A DNA stretch of 64,000 nt from Ailurus styani (taxonomy: Eukaryota > Chordata > Mammalia > Carnivora > Ailuridae): assembly GCA_002007465.1 (NCBI GenBank), contig LNAC01000009.1, positions 3,811,526 through 3,875,525 on the forward strand, written 5' to 3'. Of the stretch, positions 10,381 through 22,044 are shown one piece after another. Below the pieces are notes generated by a model, which saw only the letters and a program-made list of their open reading frames with translations, searched no databases and was not told the DNA's origin. Position 1 is the stretch's first letter. The number at the start of each line of letters is the position of its first letter. The position numbers and the translations under genes were made by a program.

Positions 10381-12475
10381 GACTGCTATTCAACATAGTA
10401 CTAGAAGTCCTAGCCTCAGGAATCAGACAACAAAAAGAAATAAAAGGCATCCAAATTGGCAAGGAAGAAGTCAAACTCTCACTCTTTGCAGATGATATGA
10501 TACTTTATGTGGAAAGCCCAAAGGACTCCACTCCAAAACTGCTAGAACTCATACAGGAATTCAGTCAAGTGTCAGGATATAAAATCAATGCCCAGAAATC
10601 AGTTGCATTTCTATATACCAACAACAAAACAGAAGAAAGAGAAATTAAAGAGTCAATCCCATTTACAATTGCACCCAAAACCATAAAATACCTAGGAATA
10701 AACCTAACCAAAGAGGCAAAGAATCTGTATTCAGAGAACTATAAAGTACTCATGAAAGAAATTGAGGAAGACACAAAGAAGTGGAAAAACATTCCATGCT
10801 CATGGATGGGTAGAATAAATATTGTGAAAATGTCTATGCTACCTAGAGCAATCTACACATTTAATGCAATCCCCATCAAAATACCAGCAATTTATTTCAA
10901 AGAAATGGAACAAATAATCCTAAAATTTATATGGAACCAGAAAAGACCCCGAATAGCCAAAGGAATGTTGAAAAAAAAAAGCAAAGTTGGCGGCATCACA
11001 ATTCCAGATTTCAAGCTCTATTACAAAGCTGTCATCATCAAGACAGTATGGTACTGGCACAAAAACAGACACATAGACCAGTGGAACAGAATAGAGAACC
11101 CAAAAATGGACCCTCAACTCTATGGTCAACTAATCTTCGACAAAGCAGGAAAGAATGTCCAGTGGGAAAAAGACAGTCTCTTCAACAAATGGTGTTGGGA
11201 AAACTGGTCAGCCACATGCAGAAAAATGAAACTGGATCATTTCCTGACACCACACACAAAAATAGACTCAAAATGGATAAAAGACCTCAATGTGAGAAAG
11301 GAATCCATCAAAATCCTCGAGGAGAACACAGGCAGCAACCTCTTCGACCTCAACCGCAGCAACTTCTTCCTAGGAACCTCACCAAAGGCAAGGGAAGCAA
11401 GGGCAAAAATGAACTATTGGGACTTCATCAAGATTAAAAGCTTTTGCACAGCAAAGGAAACAGTCAACAAAACCAAAAGACAACTGACAGAATGGGAGAA
11501 GATATTTGCAAATGACATATCAGATAAAGGGCTAGTATCCAAAATCTATAAAGAGCTTCTCAAACTCAACACCCATAAAACAAATAACCCAGTCAAGAAA
11601 TGGGCAGAAGACATGAACAGACATTTCTCCAAAGAAGACATCCAAATGGCCAACAGACACATGAGAAAGTGCTCAACATCACTCGGCATCAGAGAAATAC
11701 AAATCAAAACCACAGCGAGATACCACCTTACACCAGTCAGAATGGCTAAAATCAACAAGTCAGGAAATGACAGATGTTGGCGAGGTTGCGGAGAAAGGGG
11801 AACCCTCCTACACTGTTGGTGGGAATGCAAGCTGGTGCAGCCACTCTGGAAAACAGTATGGAGATTCCTCAAAAAGTTGAAAATGGAGCTACCCTACGAC
11901 CCAGCAATCGCACTACTGGGTATTTATCCTAAAGACACAAAGGTAGTGATCCTCAGGGGCACGTGCACCCGAATGTTTATAGCAGCAATGTCCACAATAG
12001 CCAAACTATGGAAAGAACCTAGATGTCCATCAACAGATGAATGGATAAAGAAGATGTGGTATATATATACAATGGAATACTATGCAGCTATCAAAAGAAA
12101 CGAAATCTTGCCGTTTGCAACGACATGGATGGAACTGGAGGGTATTATGCTGAGCGAAATAAGTCAATCAGAGAAAGACAATTATCATATGATCTCTCTG
12201 ATATGAGGAACTTGGCGGGCAGGGTGGGGGGTCGTGGGGGGTAGGGAGGGAAAAATAATGAAACAAGATGGGATGGGGAAGGACACAAACCATAAGAGAC
12301 TCCTGATCTCACAAAACAAACTGAGGGTTACTGGGGGGTGGGAGGGTAGGGATAGGGTGGATGGGTTATGGACATTGGGGAGGGTTTGTGCTTTGGTGAG
12401 TGCTGTGAAAGATGTAAGCCTGATGATTCACAGACCTGTACCCCTTGGGCAAAGAATAAAAATAAAATTAAAAAA
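10381..12475 (+). mobile_element. Young 5'-truncated L1 (carnivore L1)
   Basis: A 2.1-kb L1 comprising the 3' half of ORF2, the whole 3' UTR and an A-rich tail. It is flanked by perfect duplications AAAAAAGGATGGGTT at 10366-10380 and 12476-12490. The bottom-strand nick site inferred from the left junction is 5'-TTTT/AT-3', a standard L1 endonuclease target. The 3' UTR (12207-12440) is G-rich with several GGGG runs, and an AATAAA signal lies at about 12456. The 5' end stops within the reverse-transcriptase domain. It sits on the plus strand, antisense to RALGPS1, inside an older L1. Frame conservation and intact duplications indicate a recent event. Confidence 0.97.
10383..12206 (+). pseudogene. 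L1 ORF2 protein, C-terminal 607 codons, uninterrupted
   Basis: The frame is open from 10383 (after an upstream TGA at 10380-10382 created by the junction) to the TGA at 12204-12206. It begins [11 protein letters not shown] and keeps the RT catalytic F-A-D-D at 10485-10496. The thumb/connection region follows, and the C-terminal Cys/His knuckle C-x3-C-x7-H-x4-C reads C-W-R-G-C...H-C-W-W-E-C. The protein ends H-M-I-S-L-I. Full L1 ORF2 proteins are about 1,275 residues, so the endonuclease and most of the RT palm are absent and it cannot retrotranspose itself. No frameshift or internal stop occurs in 607 codons. An internal ATG at 10497 follows the F-A-D-D codons. Confidence 0.95.
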
Positions 12476-12490
12476 AAAAAAGGATGGGTT

Positions 12491-12950
12491 GTGCCATATG
12501 CAGTAACATGGGTGGACCTACAGGGTGCGATGCCAAGTGAAAGAAGTCAGACTGAGAAAGACAAATGCCATATGATTTGACTCAAACCAAATGAAGAAAC
12601 ATTCAAGAAACAAAAAGCAAAATCAAACCTATAAATAGAGAACAAATTAATGGTTGCCAGAGACAAGGAGGATGGGGGATGAGTGAAATGGGTGAAGGGC
12701 AGTGGGAGATACAGGCTTCCAGTTATGGAATGAGGAAGTCACGGGAATAAAAGGCACAGCATGAGGACGACAGTTAATGATACTGTAATAGGGTTATGTG
12801 GTGTCATGGCAGCCACACTAGTGGTGAGCACAGCATCATGTATGAACTTGTTGAATCACTATGGTGTACACCTGAAACTAAAGTGACACTGTGTGTCCAC
12901 TACACTCAAATAAAAAAATTAATAATAATTTTAAAAAGATTGGAAACGGT
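12491..12950 (+). mobile_element. Older L1 3' end, right part
   Basis: This continues the element broken at 10380. It contains AAGAAGTCAGACTGAGAAAG, CATATGATTTGACTCAAACC, TTAATGGTTGCCAGAGACAA, TGGTGTACACCTGAAACTAA and a degenerate tail CTCAAATAAAAAAATTAATA. This is the L1MA/B-type 3' UTR order. Confidence 0.88.
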
Positions 12951-13884
12951 GTAGAGAGATGGTAACTTGCCGCTTGGCAGAGCATGTTTTAGTGTTGCCA
13001 TTCGGAAACCGTGGACATATCATGACCACTCTGGCTACTTGTTCTACTCTTCTGATACATCCACTCAACTTGCAAACAGGGCACCGGTCACAAGTAGCTA
13101 AGCTTGAACAGCAAGTACTAACCAAAGGGGGAAAGAATGAGTTGACTGTGGCTGTGTATGAACAGGAAATTCCTCTGGCCAACTCTTGCCTCTCTTCCGC
13201 ACATGACTCGGGCCACTGAGTTGCTGCGTTGCTAGTGGAAGCAGATGCTCCGCTGGCCACAGTGGAAAGATTTATGGTTTGCTTTCTGGGGTCAGGAAGT
13301 AGGTGTGAAGTAGGTATGAAACCTTTCGGTATTTGCTGCCGTTGCCAAAATGTCTCTACTGTGTCCTCTACGCTCTGCTGTATGCTCACTGCCTCTGAAC
13401 ATTCTTTAAGCACCACACTCCCCAATACAAGTTTCCCCCAAAAAACACCCACTGAGTCCTCTTATCCCAGCTCTGCATCTCCCCTCTCAGGGACCACTGG
13501 AGTCCAGGGTTAGGAATCCAGATGATGGCAAAAAATTGGCTGACGATATATGTGTTATTATAAATCCGGGGGTGGTGAGTGAGTGTTCAAATGGCAGGTT
13601 AAAAAGAATGGCATCCAATGGGTTATACCAGGACTTCCCACTTCGGAGGAGTGTGGGCACAGAGCCCCCAACCAAGCAAGGGTGGCAGAGTATGAAAAAA
13701 CGGTCTTTGAACAGGAAAGTGAAGACACTGGAGCTCTTGGGGGCGATCACTCCAGCAGTGGTGTGAGGAAGGGCCCGAGAGACCAGGAGCAAGGAGAGCA
13801 GCCCGAAGATGGTGATGACCTCAGGTCAGAGATAACCGGGCCTGGCTCACTCGAGAACAGTCAAGAAGAGTCGAAAATAATGCT
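12951..13884. other. Unique intron with overlapping open frames
   Basis: About 930 bases of non-repetitive-looking DNA. The minus strand has a 173-codon open frame (12931-13452) and the plus strand several of 76-116 codons. I recognise no domain in any of them, and the frames overlap each other. Open frames this long do occur by chance in moderately GC-rich DNA. There are no splice-bounded segments related to RALGPS1. Confidence 0.4.
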
Positions 13885-13990
13885 AACAACAATAACAGCC
13901 ATAGCTAACACTCACTCAACACACTTCCGATGAGCCAGACACATTTTTCAACATGTTTTTCATCTATTTACTCATTTAATCCTTACCACA
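13885..13990 (+). mobile_element. MIR fragment
   Basis: The pattern AACAGCCATAGCTAACACTC, GATGAGCCAGACACATTTTTC, ATTTACTCATTTAATCCTTA is the first half of a MIR SINE on the plus strand. Confidence 0.75.
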
Positions 13991-15570
13991 GAAGCGGGTC
14001 TGCGGCTGAGCCCAGGTATCTGATTTAAGAGCCTATGCTCTTCCTCTCCATGGGACACTCCCCCTCGCTGCTTGGCCTGGGGTCCCCACGCCAACTCAGG
14101 TCTTGTGTACTCAGGCTCCACAGCTGGGGTGACAGTTCCCCATAGGTGACATTTTTTACTCATGCTTTCATGGGGCTCCCCTGGGCTGGACAGAGATGTT
14201 CTGATGGGTGACACTTGAGGGGTCTCAGATTCCTATGGGTAGCCGAGTTCCAGCCCCCCACATGCACAGGGCCTGCCACCTAGATGGCCCCCCCCATGCA
14301 CACGTGAGAAGCGTAGCATCAGCCGCAAAGCCGATACACAGCGGTTTCTTCTCAACTGCACTCACAGTGCTGACTCTGAGAGCATGCTTTATTTCTAGCA
14401 CATGGTGACTCCCCTTCCTTGGCTGCTGGTTCAGCTTTGCATCTTGGTTTTTAATTTGGTTGTATTTTATCCAGCATTTATTTGTGTTTGTGTGTTTGGA
14501 GCAGGCAATCGGGAGGGAGGGGCTTACTCCCCATAAGCTCCGTCTACCATATTGCCTCAAAGTCCAAAACACAATCTGCTAAGAGAGTCTTCTGGCACTC
14601 ACGATCACTTCCTGGAAACCAAAGCTTGATTTCAGACATGCCAAGCGTGAGCTGTCAAAGGAACATGCAAGCAGAGGGCTGTGTGGAGCAGGCGTGGGAA
14701 CTTGGGTCTAGGGCTGCAGAAAGAGGCTGAGCATGAGCTGAGGAGCCTGCTTCCACTGAGCACGGAAGTGATGGCGGAGCTCTCTGCGCTATGCCATCGG
14801 ATCCCCAAGGGATAGGAAGCGGATGAGAGGGCGGGAATTGGGGTCAGAGCCTCACAGAACACTTAGATCCAGTGGGCGGGAGGAACAAAAGCAGTCAGGG
14901 AGGAGCCAGCTGTCAGAACAGTGAGAAGAGGACTAAGCCAAGGGAAGGAGATTTTTCGAGAAGGGGGTGATGAGGTGCCCAATGTTGTGGCAATGAAAGG
15001 AAAAGGAGGGTGACAATGTCAGCAGAGTTCATGACTGGGACCTTCTGAGAAGCAATGCAGGTGCAGCTATGAGGAAGGACAGGGGAATGAGTCATTGGAG
15101 GGGCAAACGTTGGTTTCCTCTCCCCTCCATCTCCTCACACCCTCACCCATCTTGTCTCCCACCTGAGCCAACATTCAGGAAAGCCTGAAAGAGGCAGCCC
15201 ATGCCTATCACCACCTTCTCAACAACATCAGAGGGGGGCCCCTGGGGCACTACATCAGACATGGGGAGCAGAGGCCCTTCCTGAAGAAAAGACTCGAAAG
15301 TCTGAAATATGTGAACGCCACACAACTGTCTTCTCAGGACATTTGCAAAGTGTCTGTTTCCATACTGCAGAGCTTGATGACCCTGTGTCCCCAGGTGTCT
15401 GGAGTGAGAGCCCCCCTCCCAGGAGGTTCCTTTTCCAGGTCCCCACCCTATAGACCAGGCTTCCTGGCCCATTGGCTATGACTTCCCCTTGCTGCTACAG
15501 ATGAGTCAAACCACCTGGATCAATTCAGTAGGAAAGAGCAAATCATGATAGGAACACGCAGAGAGCCAGC
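13991..15570. other. Intron, unique, no recognised feature
   Basis: Mixed GC content. It contains a C run at 14287 and purine-rich stretches around 14680-14960. I found no exon, RNA gene or nameable repeat. Confidence 0.45.
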
Positions 15571-15574
15571 AGAG

Positions 15575-15575
15575 C

Positions 15576-15633
<58 letters not shown>
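15575..15633. repeat. (TG)n microsatellite
   Basis: About 29 TG units, nearly pure, starting GCGTGCGTGTG. It is likely length-polymorphic and can adopt Z-DNA. Confidence 0.98.
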
Positions 15634-15635
<2 letters not shown>

Positions 15636-15759
15636 CACATGACTATAATTACTGTAAAGAGTGACTCACCCAAACTCCAGGAATTGTATCCCCTAGGTCA
15701 CTCGTGAGTAAGTCAGCCTCCTCCTGGGACCACTCTGATCAGAGAAAAGGCCTCACCAT

Positions 15760-16625
15760 TGTCCTAGTTGCTCAGGCCCTAAACCTAGAAGTCCTCTTCA
15801 TTCCTTTCTTTTCCTCCTCTCCAACACTCGTCCACACAAATCGGCCAGGTCTGCCTTCAGAATGCCTCCCCGTCAATCTCCCCCTCTCCTGTGTACCGCC
15901 CCTGCCCCAGCCCAAGCCACACCACCTCACTCCTGGATGCTGCCCGACCTCCTGACCAGGCCCCGTTTCCCAGCTTGGCCCCTGCACTCCCCGCCCAGTT
16001 TGTTTTCCACACAGTAGCAACAGTAATTTAAAAAACAAAAAATGAAAAGCAGCTGTAAGCCAGATCATGTCCGGCTCCATGCACTCGAAACAGAACCCAA
16101 CTCCTGTCCTGGGCTGCAAGGCCTTCACAATGGGCCCACTGCCCACCCACAGCATCTCGCATTAATCTCCTGGCCCACGGTGCCCCTGCCACACTGGTTC
16201 TGAATTTCTCGATGGCACCAAGTTTCTTTCCACTGTGGGTCTTGGCACTGGCTGTGCCCTCATCCTGGCACGGCCGGCCCCCTTTATCACCCAGGCCTCA
16301 ACTTAGCACGGCCTTCCTTCTCAGAAAGACCTTCCCTGATGACCCAGGCTCCAGCAGACCCCGGCCATTCTCTCTCACACCCTCCTGTCCTGGTCTCCTG
16401 TGTCACTCTCATTCCCATCAGACAGTTCTTTGCTCACTGCTTCACACACTCCACAGATGTTTATCCATCACTTCTTATACCAGCAAGATGGGACACGTAT
16501 TTATCCCCCCTCAATAATGTGTCTGTCTCCTCTGAACAACACAAAAGCCCATAAAGACAGGGCCCTTGACCGTAGCCTCGAGGCCTGGCATGGAGGAAGC
16601 ATTCAGTAAATATTTGATTTGTAGA
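15760..16625 (+). mobile_element. L2 3' region
   Basis: A long run in L2 order: TTGTCCTAGTTGCTCAGGCC, GATCATGTCCGGCTCCATGC, CAAGGCCTTCACAATGGGCC, ACCTTCCCTGATGACCCAGG, AAAGACAGGGCCCTTGACC, and the terminal ATTCAGTAAATATTTGATTT. Frames are decayed. At roughly 870 bases it is one of the longest L2 pieces here. Confidence 0.85.
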
Positions 16626-16639
16626 ATGAGTAAGAGCCG

Positions 16640-19126
16640 CACGGTAGCACGTACTCAGGAAACAAGAACTGACCAATTCCGTCTTGCTCACGTCGCATGG
16701 CCTTGAGGCAGCCAGTACTCCAAAGAGGCCCCAGTGCTGGGATGAATCAGACCCTAACTGAGTTTTTTCAGGCCAGCAGAATGTGACTCCTGCTCTGATT
16801 GCACATGAGCTAGCATTTATTGGGGCCTACTATGTGGGAGCCTGTGCTCAGTGTCGGTCTCCGACCCATCCCAACTCACTCAGCTGCTGGCTCCCTGCAG
16901 CCAGCCATGGACAGGTCGACGGGCAGCCCTGCCCTACAGCTAATGACCAACTGGCCCTCGCTGGAGGTCATCCATGGTGCGACCAAGTGGCAGGTCTCTG
17001 CCCACACCCAGAACTCCCTTCTGTCCAGGTTTCCCAGATAGCCAGCGTTTCAGTGCCACCCCAGGGACAGCACTCGGGGAGTTAGTCACACCTTGCCCCT
17101 GAGGGCCCGCGTGCCAGCGTCACTGACCCTCTGGGTTGCTATGGCAGTGTCTGCTGTGCTCCTGCTCCCCCTGCTCTGTGGGCCCGTGGGGTCTCCCCAA
17201 CACCAAGTCGACGGAGAAGTGGGGAGAGGGGAAACAGCGCTTTCCCTGGCAATACTTCTATGGCTAATCTCAATTCCAGAAATAACAGCAAATGAAGGAA
17301 AAGATTCAGCACAATAGACATATACAATGCAAACAACAGGCATATACTCAGCTGGGCACCGGAGATACAAAGAAAAATCAGACCTCATCATGAAAGAAGG
17401 CAGTCGCAGGGAGAGGAAGACCTGTCGACAAAACCACAGAGTAGATGTGCCGTGTGCCTGTAGCGACAGGGATGGAGAGAGTGTCAGGAAGAGATACAGC
17501 CACCTCTTTGCGCTGGGCTGGGGTGACCAGGATGAAGGTGAAAAAGGATGAACTGGGCCCCCTCCATCTCCCAAATGCTCTGTGCCAACCACTGTCCTGG
17601 GCCAAGAGGACAGGTGGTTGGGAGGTGGCTTGCAAGACTCCCTTTCCGCCCTCACCAACTATAAAGCTTCTGGGGGTCGTGGAGAGTCACCACTCTGCTG
17701 ACGGTAAGGTTTGTGCATGCTGAGATTCATAATTCACCTCTCTGAGTCCGCACATAGCTCCGAGCAGCTCAAGAAACAGTAACAGCATCTAAATAATGGA
17801 AAATTCGTTTGAAAAAGACTCTCTAGGCAACTTTTGAAAAAAGCCTCATGGCCCAGATGGACTCAGGGACTCACCAGCCTGGCAACAACAGGAGAGACCC
17901 GGGGCTTCCAAACTTGCTTTCAACCTCCCAAGCCACTGCTGAACTGAAATCTACCCGGGAGCCCAGTACATCAAACCGAGGCAAACAGAGCTGCTCTGAT
18001 GGAAACAGTGCCAAGGTGTCTGCTTGGCACCTTCCTCCTCTTCCCCAGCCCCTGGTGGCCCTCAAGGCAGCTCCACGGAACCCTTTGGGGCTCCACGAAG
18101 CACTGACGCAAAACCACTTGTCTAGGCCAACTGCTGAGTACATAGAGGGAAACAAGTCCCACAGAAGTCATGCTCTGAACAGCGGCTGAATGCAAACCCA
18201 GTTTCTGACTCCAGGCTAAGATGTCTCGCTCCACTTTGCTAGGGCTAGGTCTATGGAAAATAGCAATTTAAAAAAACAAGGCTCATTTCTGATCACCTAC
18301 AACATAATCCCTAAGTGTTTTAAAGGCCCCTGAATTAGCCAAGTATGAAACTGAGCCCAGCCCCGCAGACTGGCAGAAAGAAGTTCGGAAATGAGTTGCA
18401 GAAGCACAGCTGACAATTCCATATAGTTTCCTTCAGTTCTGTGGGACATAAACAGGTCTTGAAAGGCTTGGGCTGTGTGGCTGTGGGAGACCCTGGACCA
18501 GGCGGGCCAGGAGGTGAATGCTAATGAGCTATGGAAACAGCAATTACTTCCCCCATGTCAGGCATTGTGCCAAGCTAAGGAGGATAAAGAGGGCTGAGAT
18601 ATTTTTAAAGTATTTTTACAGCAGAAAAACTTTCCTACAGACTCAATTATATAACTATCAGACTCCACCTCTGAGCTGAAATTATCCATGGCCTTCAGGA
18701 ATAAAAACAAAACAAAACCCCACTTCTCTCTATAGGAGGGCCACAGGTTTCTCCAGAGAAACCCGTAGCTATGTGGCCAGCAACCCAGGGCAGCTGCAAA
18801 CCACCTTCCCAAGGGCGGTTTGGAGCCTGTCAGAGAAGAACACCATGGAGGGCAGAAGTCATGTCACCGACCGAGCCACCGCACATGACATATGTGTCCA
18901 GCGAGGTCCACTCAAGGGGGCTCTGGCCCCAGCCATGTCGGCATCCTCCCAACTTCCTCATCCCAAAATGGGGCTGAGGTCCCTGAAGGAGACAGGATGC
19001 CCAGGGAACCCATGGTAATCCTCTGTGACCGGCAAAGGGCACACAGTCAGAGAAAGGCTTCAGGGGCTCGAGGAATAAAGAACTTCACCAGTGAAATGAG
19101 AGTCAAAATCAAAGGAATTAACTTAC
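16640..19126. other. RALGPS1 intron downstream of exon c
   Basis: GC-rich unique intron with a short MIR-like head at about 16795-16865 (TTTATTGGGGCCTACTATGT). The open frames of 113-190 codons in this stretch overlap on both strands and carry no known domain. No further exon borders were recognised before exon c. Confidence 0.45.
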
Positions 19127-19219
19127 AGCCCAGGTTTTTGTCAGCCTGAAGATGGGTGCACTTTGTAATGCTGATACCACAGACATGAGAGAATGAAGGT
19201 TGTTGAGTTCTAGAAGTTT
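19127..19219 (-). CDS. RALGPS1: RALGPS1 coding exon c (RasGEF domain, [10 protein letters not shown]...TKTWA)
   Basis: This is a 93-base exon of 31 codons, phase 0 at both ends, starting [10 protein letters not shown] and ending F-R-L-T-K-T-W-A. The sense acceptor is TATCTTTTTTCAG before AAA, and the donor is GCT then GTAAGT, so both sites are strong. The central motif [21 protein letters not shown] is the typical RasGEF signature in which the N-x-x-(S/A)-x-x-x-(I/V)-x-x-(G/A)-L-x-x segment contacts the switch regions of the GTPase (family knowledge). The exon joins exon b (K|K) and exon d (A|L) without gaps. There are no stops or frameshifts. Confidence 0.95.
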
Positions 19220-20110
19220 CTGAAAAAAGATATGGAATAGATTATTTTGCTGCTATAAACAACAGAACAAAAACATGCTCAAGTGTTACCAAATGTCATA
19301 TTTACGAAATTCGATTATACTTAAAAATATCTCATGTAGAAAATATAGTTCTATGGGGTTCATAGAAACCATATGCTCTTTTTCTCTTAAATTGTCAAAA
19401 GGTGAGTTTGCATCTAGAACACTTGCAAAATTTTATAAGCTGACTAGTCTGGCTGCTGGACAGAAACATGGCTCGGGGTAAGGTCTGATAATGTCCTTCA
19501 TGTTATTTTTTTACATGAATCGGAACTGTCCCAAAGGCTTTTGTAAACTGAAGCCTCATCTGCGCCAACAATATCCACGTGGGTCTTCTGCGACTACCTT
19601 ACACCCGGAACAGAATGGGGCCGAGGAAAAATGTCACCAATCTGCATGACCCCCCTCCATTAGGAAGACAGAGCTCTGGCTTCTCAGTCACTTGATCGTG
19701 CCCCATGTTGGTGAGAACATTTGGATTCAATTCAGTCTCACCCAAGTTCCTGACCATGGAGGACGAGAGTAGGGCACACGGCGGACAGTAAATACAGAAA
19801 GATGTAACTGCTCTGTTCTAGGTTTGGTGCCGAGGGAAACCTGCTAATGGGACTCGGGTCCCCTTCTCATTCGTAGGAGCCAGTGAAGTTTGGGCTAGTG
19901 AGCGGGCTCCACGGAGCCAAGAGACCTGGTTCCAATCCCAGCTCCCAGTCCCTGTGTGTCCTGCAGTGAGCTGCCTGAGCCTTGGCATGCTCGTACCTAT
20001 AACAAGGAAGGTAGTCTCGGCACGTATGCTACGTGGGATGGTGTGTGCCAAGTGCCAGACCAGCGCCTGGCACCAGGGGGGGGTGCTTAGAGCCTTGAGG
20101 GTTGCTGGTC
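19220..20110. other. Short intron between exons b and c, 3' part
   Basis: This includes the polypyrimidine tract and acceptor of exon c, and an AT-rich stretch to about 19550. The rest is unique sequence with no recognised repeat. Confidence 0.5.
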
Positions 20111-20114
20111 CCTT

Positions 20115-20410
20115 ATCGGTAAGACTTCTCCCTTGCCCACCCCCTCACTTGTCTTGGGTACTACCAAGCTCAGATGCCCCTTCCTCTAGTATGTCTTTCC
20201 TGACCCTGTTCCCAAATCTAGGGAGCTTGGGGCCCCTGCCTACGTGTTCCCACAGCAGGCCTTAGCACACTGGCCTGTAGTCGCTTTGACCTGCTTCTCT
20301 CTCGCCCTGGACCATGTGTCCCCTGAGACCAGGGGTGAAGCTGTATCTGCCGTCATATCCCTAGGGCCTCGTACGGCCCACAGGAGGGCCTAGTGAATGA
20401 AGGAATAAAT
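20115..20410 (+). mobile_element. L2 3'-end fragment
   Basis: The segments CAGATGCCCCTTCCTCTAGT, GTCTTTCCTGACCCTGTTCC, CCCTGAGACCAGGGGTGAAG and GGGCCTAGTGAATGAAGGAA follow the L2 3' end on the plus strand. Confidence 0.7.
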
Positions 20411-20609
20411 AAAAAGCCCTTATGTCTAGTCCTCGCGGCTCTGTTCCTACTCAGAGATTTCTCCTTTACCACACAAGTTAATACTTCCTTTCATACATCT
20501 TGTAACAATCTCTAATTGTTTCCTGTGTGTAATAATAGATTCTCTGAGAGGACTGAATTTCATCCTATGTATCTGAATGGCTATGCCTGTCACACAATTT
20601 CTTTTAGAG

Positions 20610-20700
20610 CTGAAGGTCCTCTGGGAGATCACCTAATCCACCCCTCTCATTTTGCAGAGGGGAAACCGAGGCCCCGAGGAAGGAGGGGTCTGCCCTAGAA
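20610..20700 (+). mobile_element. MIR-class fragment (MIR3-like)
   Basis: The words GAAGGTCCTCTGGGAGATCA, CCTCTCATTTTGCAGAGGGG and AAACCGAGGCCCCGAGGAAG match the core of a MIR3-like element. Confidence 0.5.
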
Positions 20701-21760
20701 CCCACTCAGGGTACAGTGCCAGCGCGATGAGCCAGCGTTGGAAGGTGGCAGAGGTTAAGTGGAGACCGTCTGGATTCCTTGGACAGGCACCGCCAACTCC
20801 TATCCGGAAAGCGCCGGAGGCCTGGACCTTCATCCCGCCTTCTCTCGTGGCCCAGCACAAACTCACTGACAGTAACAGGCATCGTTAAGCCCGGCCCCGG
20901 CACGGTGCCAAGCACTTCCGAATGCACACGGCGTGGAAGCGTCTGTTGCCCGACGTCACTTCTGGATGGATGCCCCGAACCTTCCCATGAGGGCAGCACA
21001 GCAGCTCCCCGGAAGGCAGAGACACGCTGCAGCTCACTCGCTACAAGGCCCTGGGCGCGGCCACTCACCGCTCTAAACCCTTCCTTCCTCTCGAAGTGGG
21101 AGAGTAACAACGTGAACACCAAACACCGTCATTTCCGTAGAGTGGCTGCTATGATGCCTGGCTCACGAGGGCATCGGTGCAGGTTAGCGGCCTGGGTTCT
21201 GGGTGGGAACACGACACGTGCACCCGGCACACAGCGAACAAGACGGACCAGCAGCGTGCTGCCCGGACGCAGGCAGGCCCCGTGGTCAGCAGCAGCATAA
21301 GGGGAGGAGCTGGCAGGGTGATGAGAGTGGGCCGGGAAAGCCCACGGTATCACTCCCTGGGCCGGCCAACGAAAGGGGAGACGAGGGCAAAGGTGGGCTA
21401 CAGACGTGAGCCTGGTGCTCAGCTCCTGGCACGGACAGAACCTATCAGGGCAGGGGGCAGGAGGTGGGAGTGCGGAGCGGGGGCCTAGGCCTGAAGCTCA
21501 GGACGAGGGTGGGGCGAGCGCCGCTGACTGCGGACAAAACCGCAGGACGTGATGGTATCGCACAGCCCATCAGGCCCCAGCACTGGCTGAACCTGAAGCG
21601 GGAGGATGTATGGACTCCAGGGGGAGCCCCCAGGGCCTCCCAGAGAGCCTGAACGGCCAGCTAAAGAGAATGGTTGACTGGCATGACACCGGGTAGAGGC
21701 CACGGCGGCACGCGTGCACCAGGGCGGGGAGGCTGAGCAGGCACCTAGGCCGCTCTTACG
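20700..21760. promoter_or_regulatory. CpG-richer intronic segment upstream of the exon b donor side
   Basis: This kilobase has clearly more CpG than the rest of the window (for example GGAAAGCGCCGGAGG, GCCCGACGTCACTTC, CGAGCGCCGCTGACTGCGG). It includes a perfect CRE-like palindrome GACGTCA at about 20950. It is not dense enough by eye to be called a CpG island with certainty. A degenerate MIR may underlie 20870-20990. Any function is unproven; no promoter element or antisense exon could be identified. Confidence 0.3.
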
Positions 21761-21875
21761 GCCTGGGCAAGTCAGGTCCCAGCCTCCTGTGTGAACGCGG
21801 CTCAGCACGCCCAGAGCAAAGCAGCTCTCAAAGTACTGCGGAAACACATTCTGCACGAAGGATGGAAGGGCAGAA

Positions 21876-21932
21876 GGGAGGGAGGGAGGGAAGGAGGGAG
21901 GGAGGAAGGAAAGGAGGAAGGGAGGGAAGAAA
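21876..21932 (+). repeat. GGGA-rich tract with G-quadruplex pattern beside exon b
   Basis: The run contains GGGAGGGAGGGAGGG followed by more GGAGGG units, so it satisfies a G3-N1 quadruplex pattern on the plus strand. In the RALGPS1 transcript it is the complementary CCCUCCC-rich pyrimidine tract, starting about 20 to 50 bases after the exon b donor. Confidence 0.9.
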
Positions 21933-21954
21933 AAATAATAATAAAAGAGCTTAC

Positions 21955-22044
21955 CTTGGCTATTTTCACAAAATGGCTCAGGATTTCTGCCCTTATTTTT
22001 AAAGTCTGTGCTGTTAGAATTTCTCGAACAACCCAAAAACTGAC
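21955..22044 (-). CDS. RALGPS1: RALGPS1 coding exon b (RasGEF domain, [10 protein letters not shown]...KIAK)
   Basis: This is a 90-base exon of 30 codons, phase 0 at both ends. It reads [10 protein letters not shown] at the start and H-F-V-K-I-A-K at the end. The sense acceptor is GACTCTACAG before GTC, and the donor is AAG then GTAAGC. The peptide S-F-W-V-V-R-E-I-L followed by [10 protein letters not shown] is a hallmark of RasGEF/CDC25 domains: it corresponds to structurally conserved region 1, which packs beneath the catalytic helical hairpin (family knowledge). It joins directly to the FNQ end of the preceding exon. About 50 bases into the following intron there is a strongly biased G-rich (plus) / C-rich (transcript) tract at 21876-21932. 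Ile in R-A-E-I-L-S-H-F supports RALGPS1, because RALGPS2 has Val-Leu-Ser-His-Tyr there as I recall. Confidence 0.95.

Noticed and set aside
12931..13452. 173-codon minus-strand open frame
   Set aside because: No recognisable domain, no homologous peptide known to me, and several overlapping frames on the other strand; no splice or start context supports a gene.
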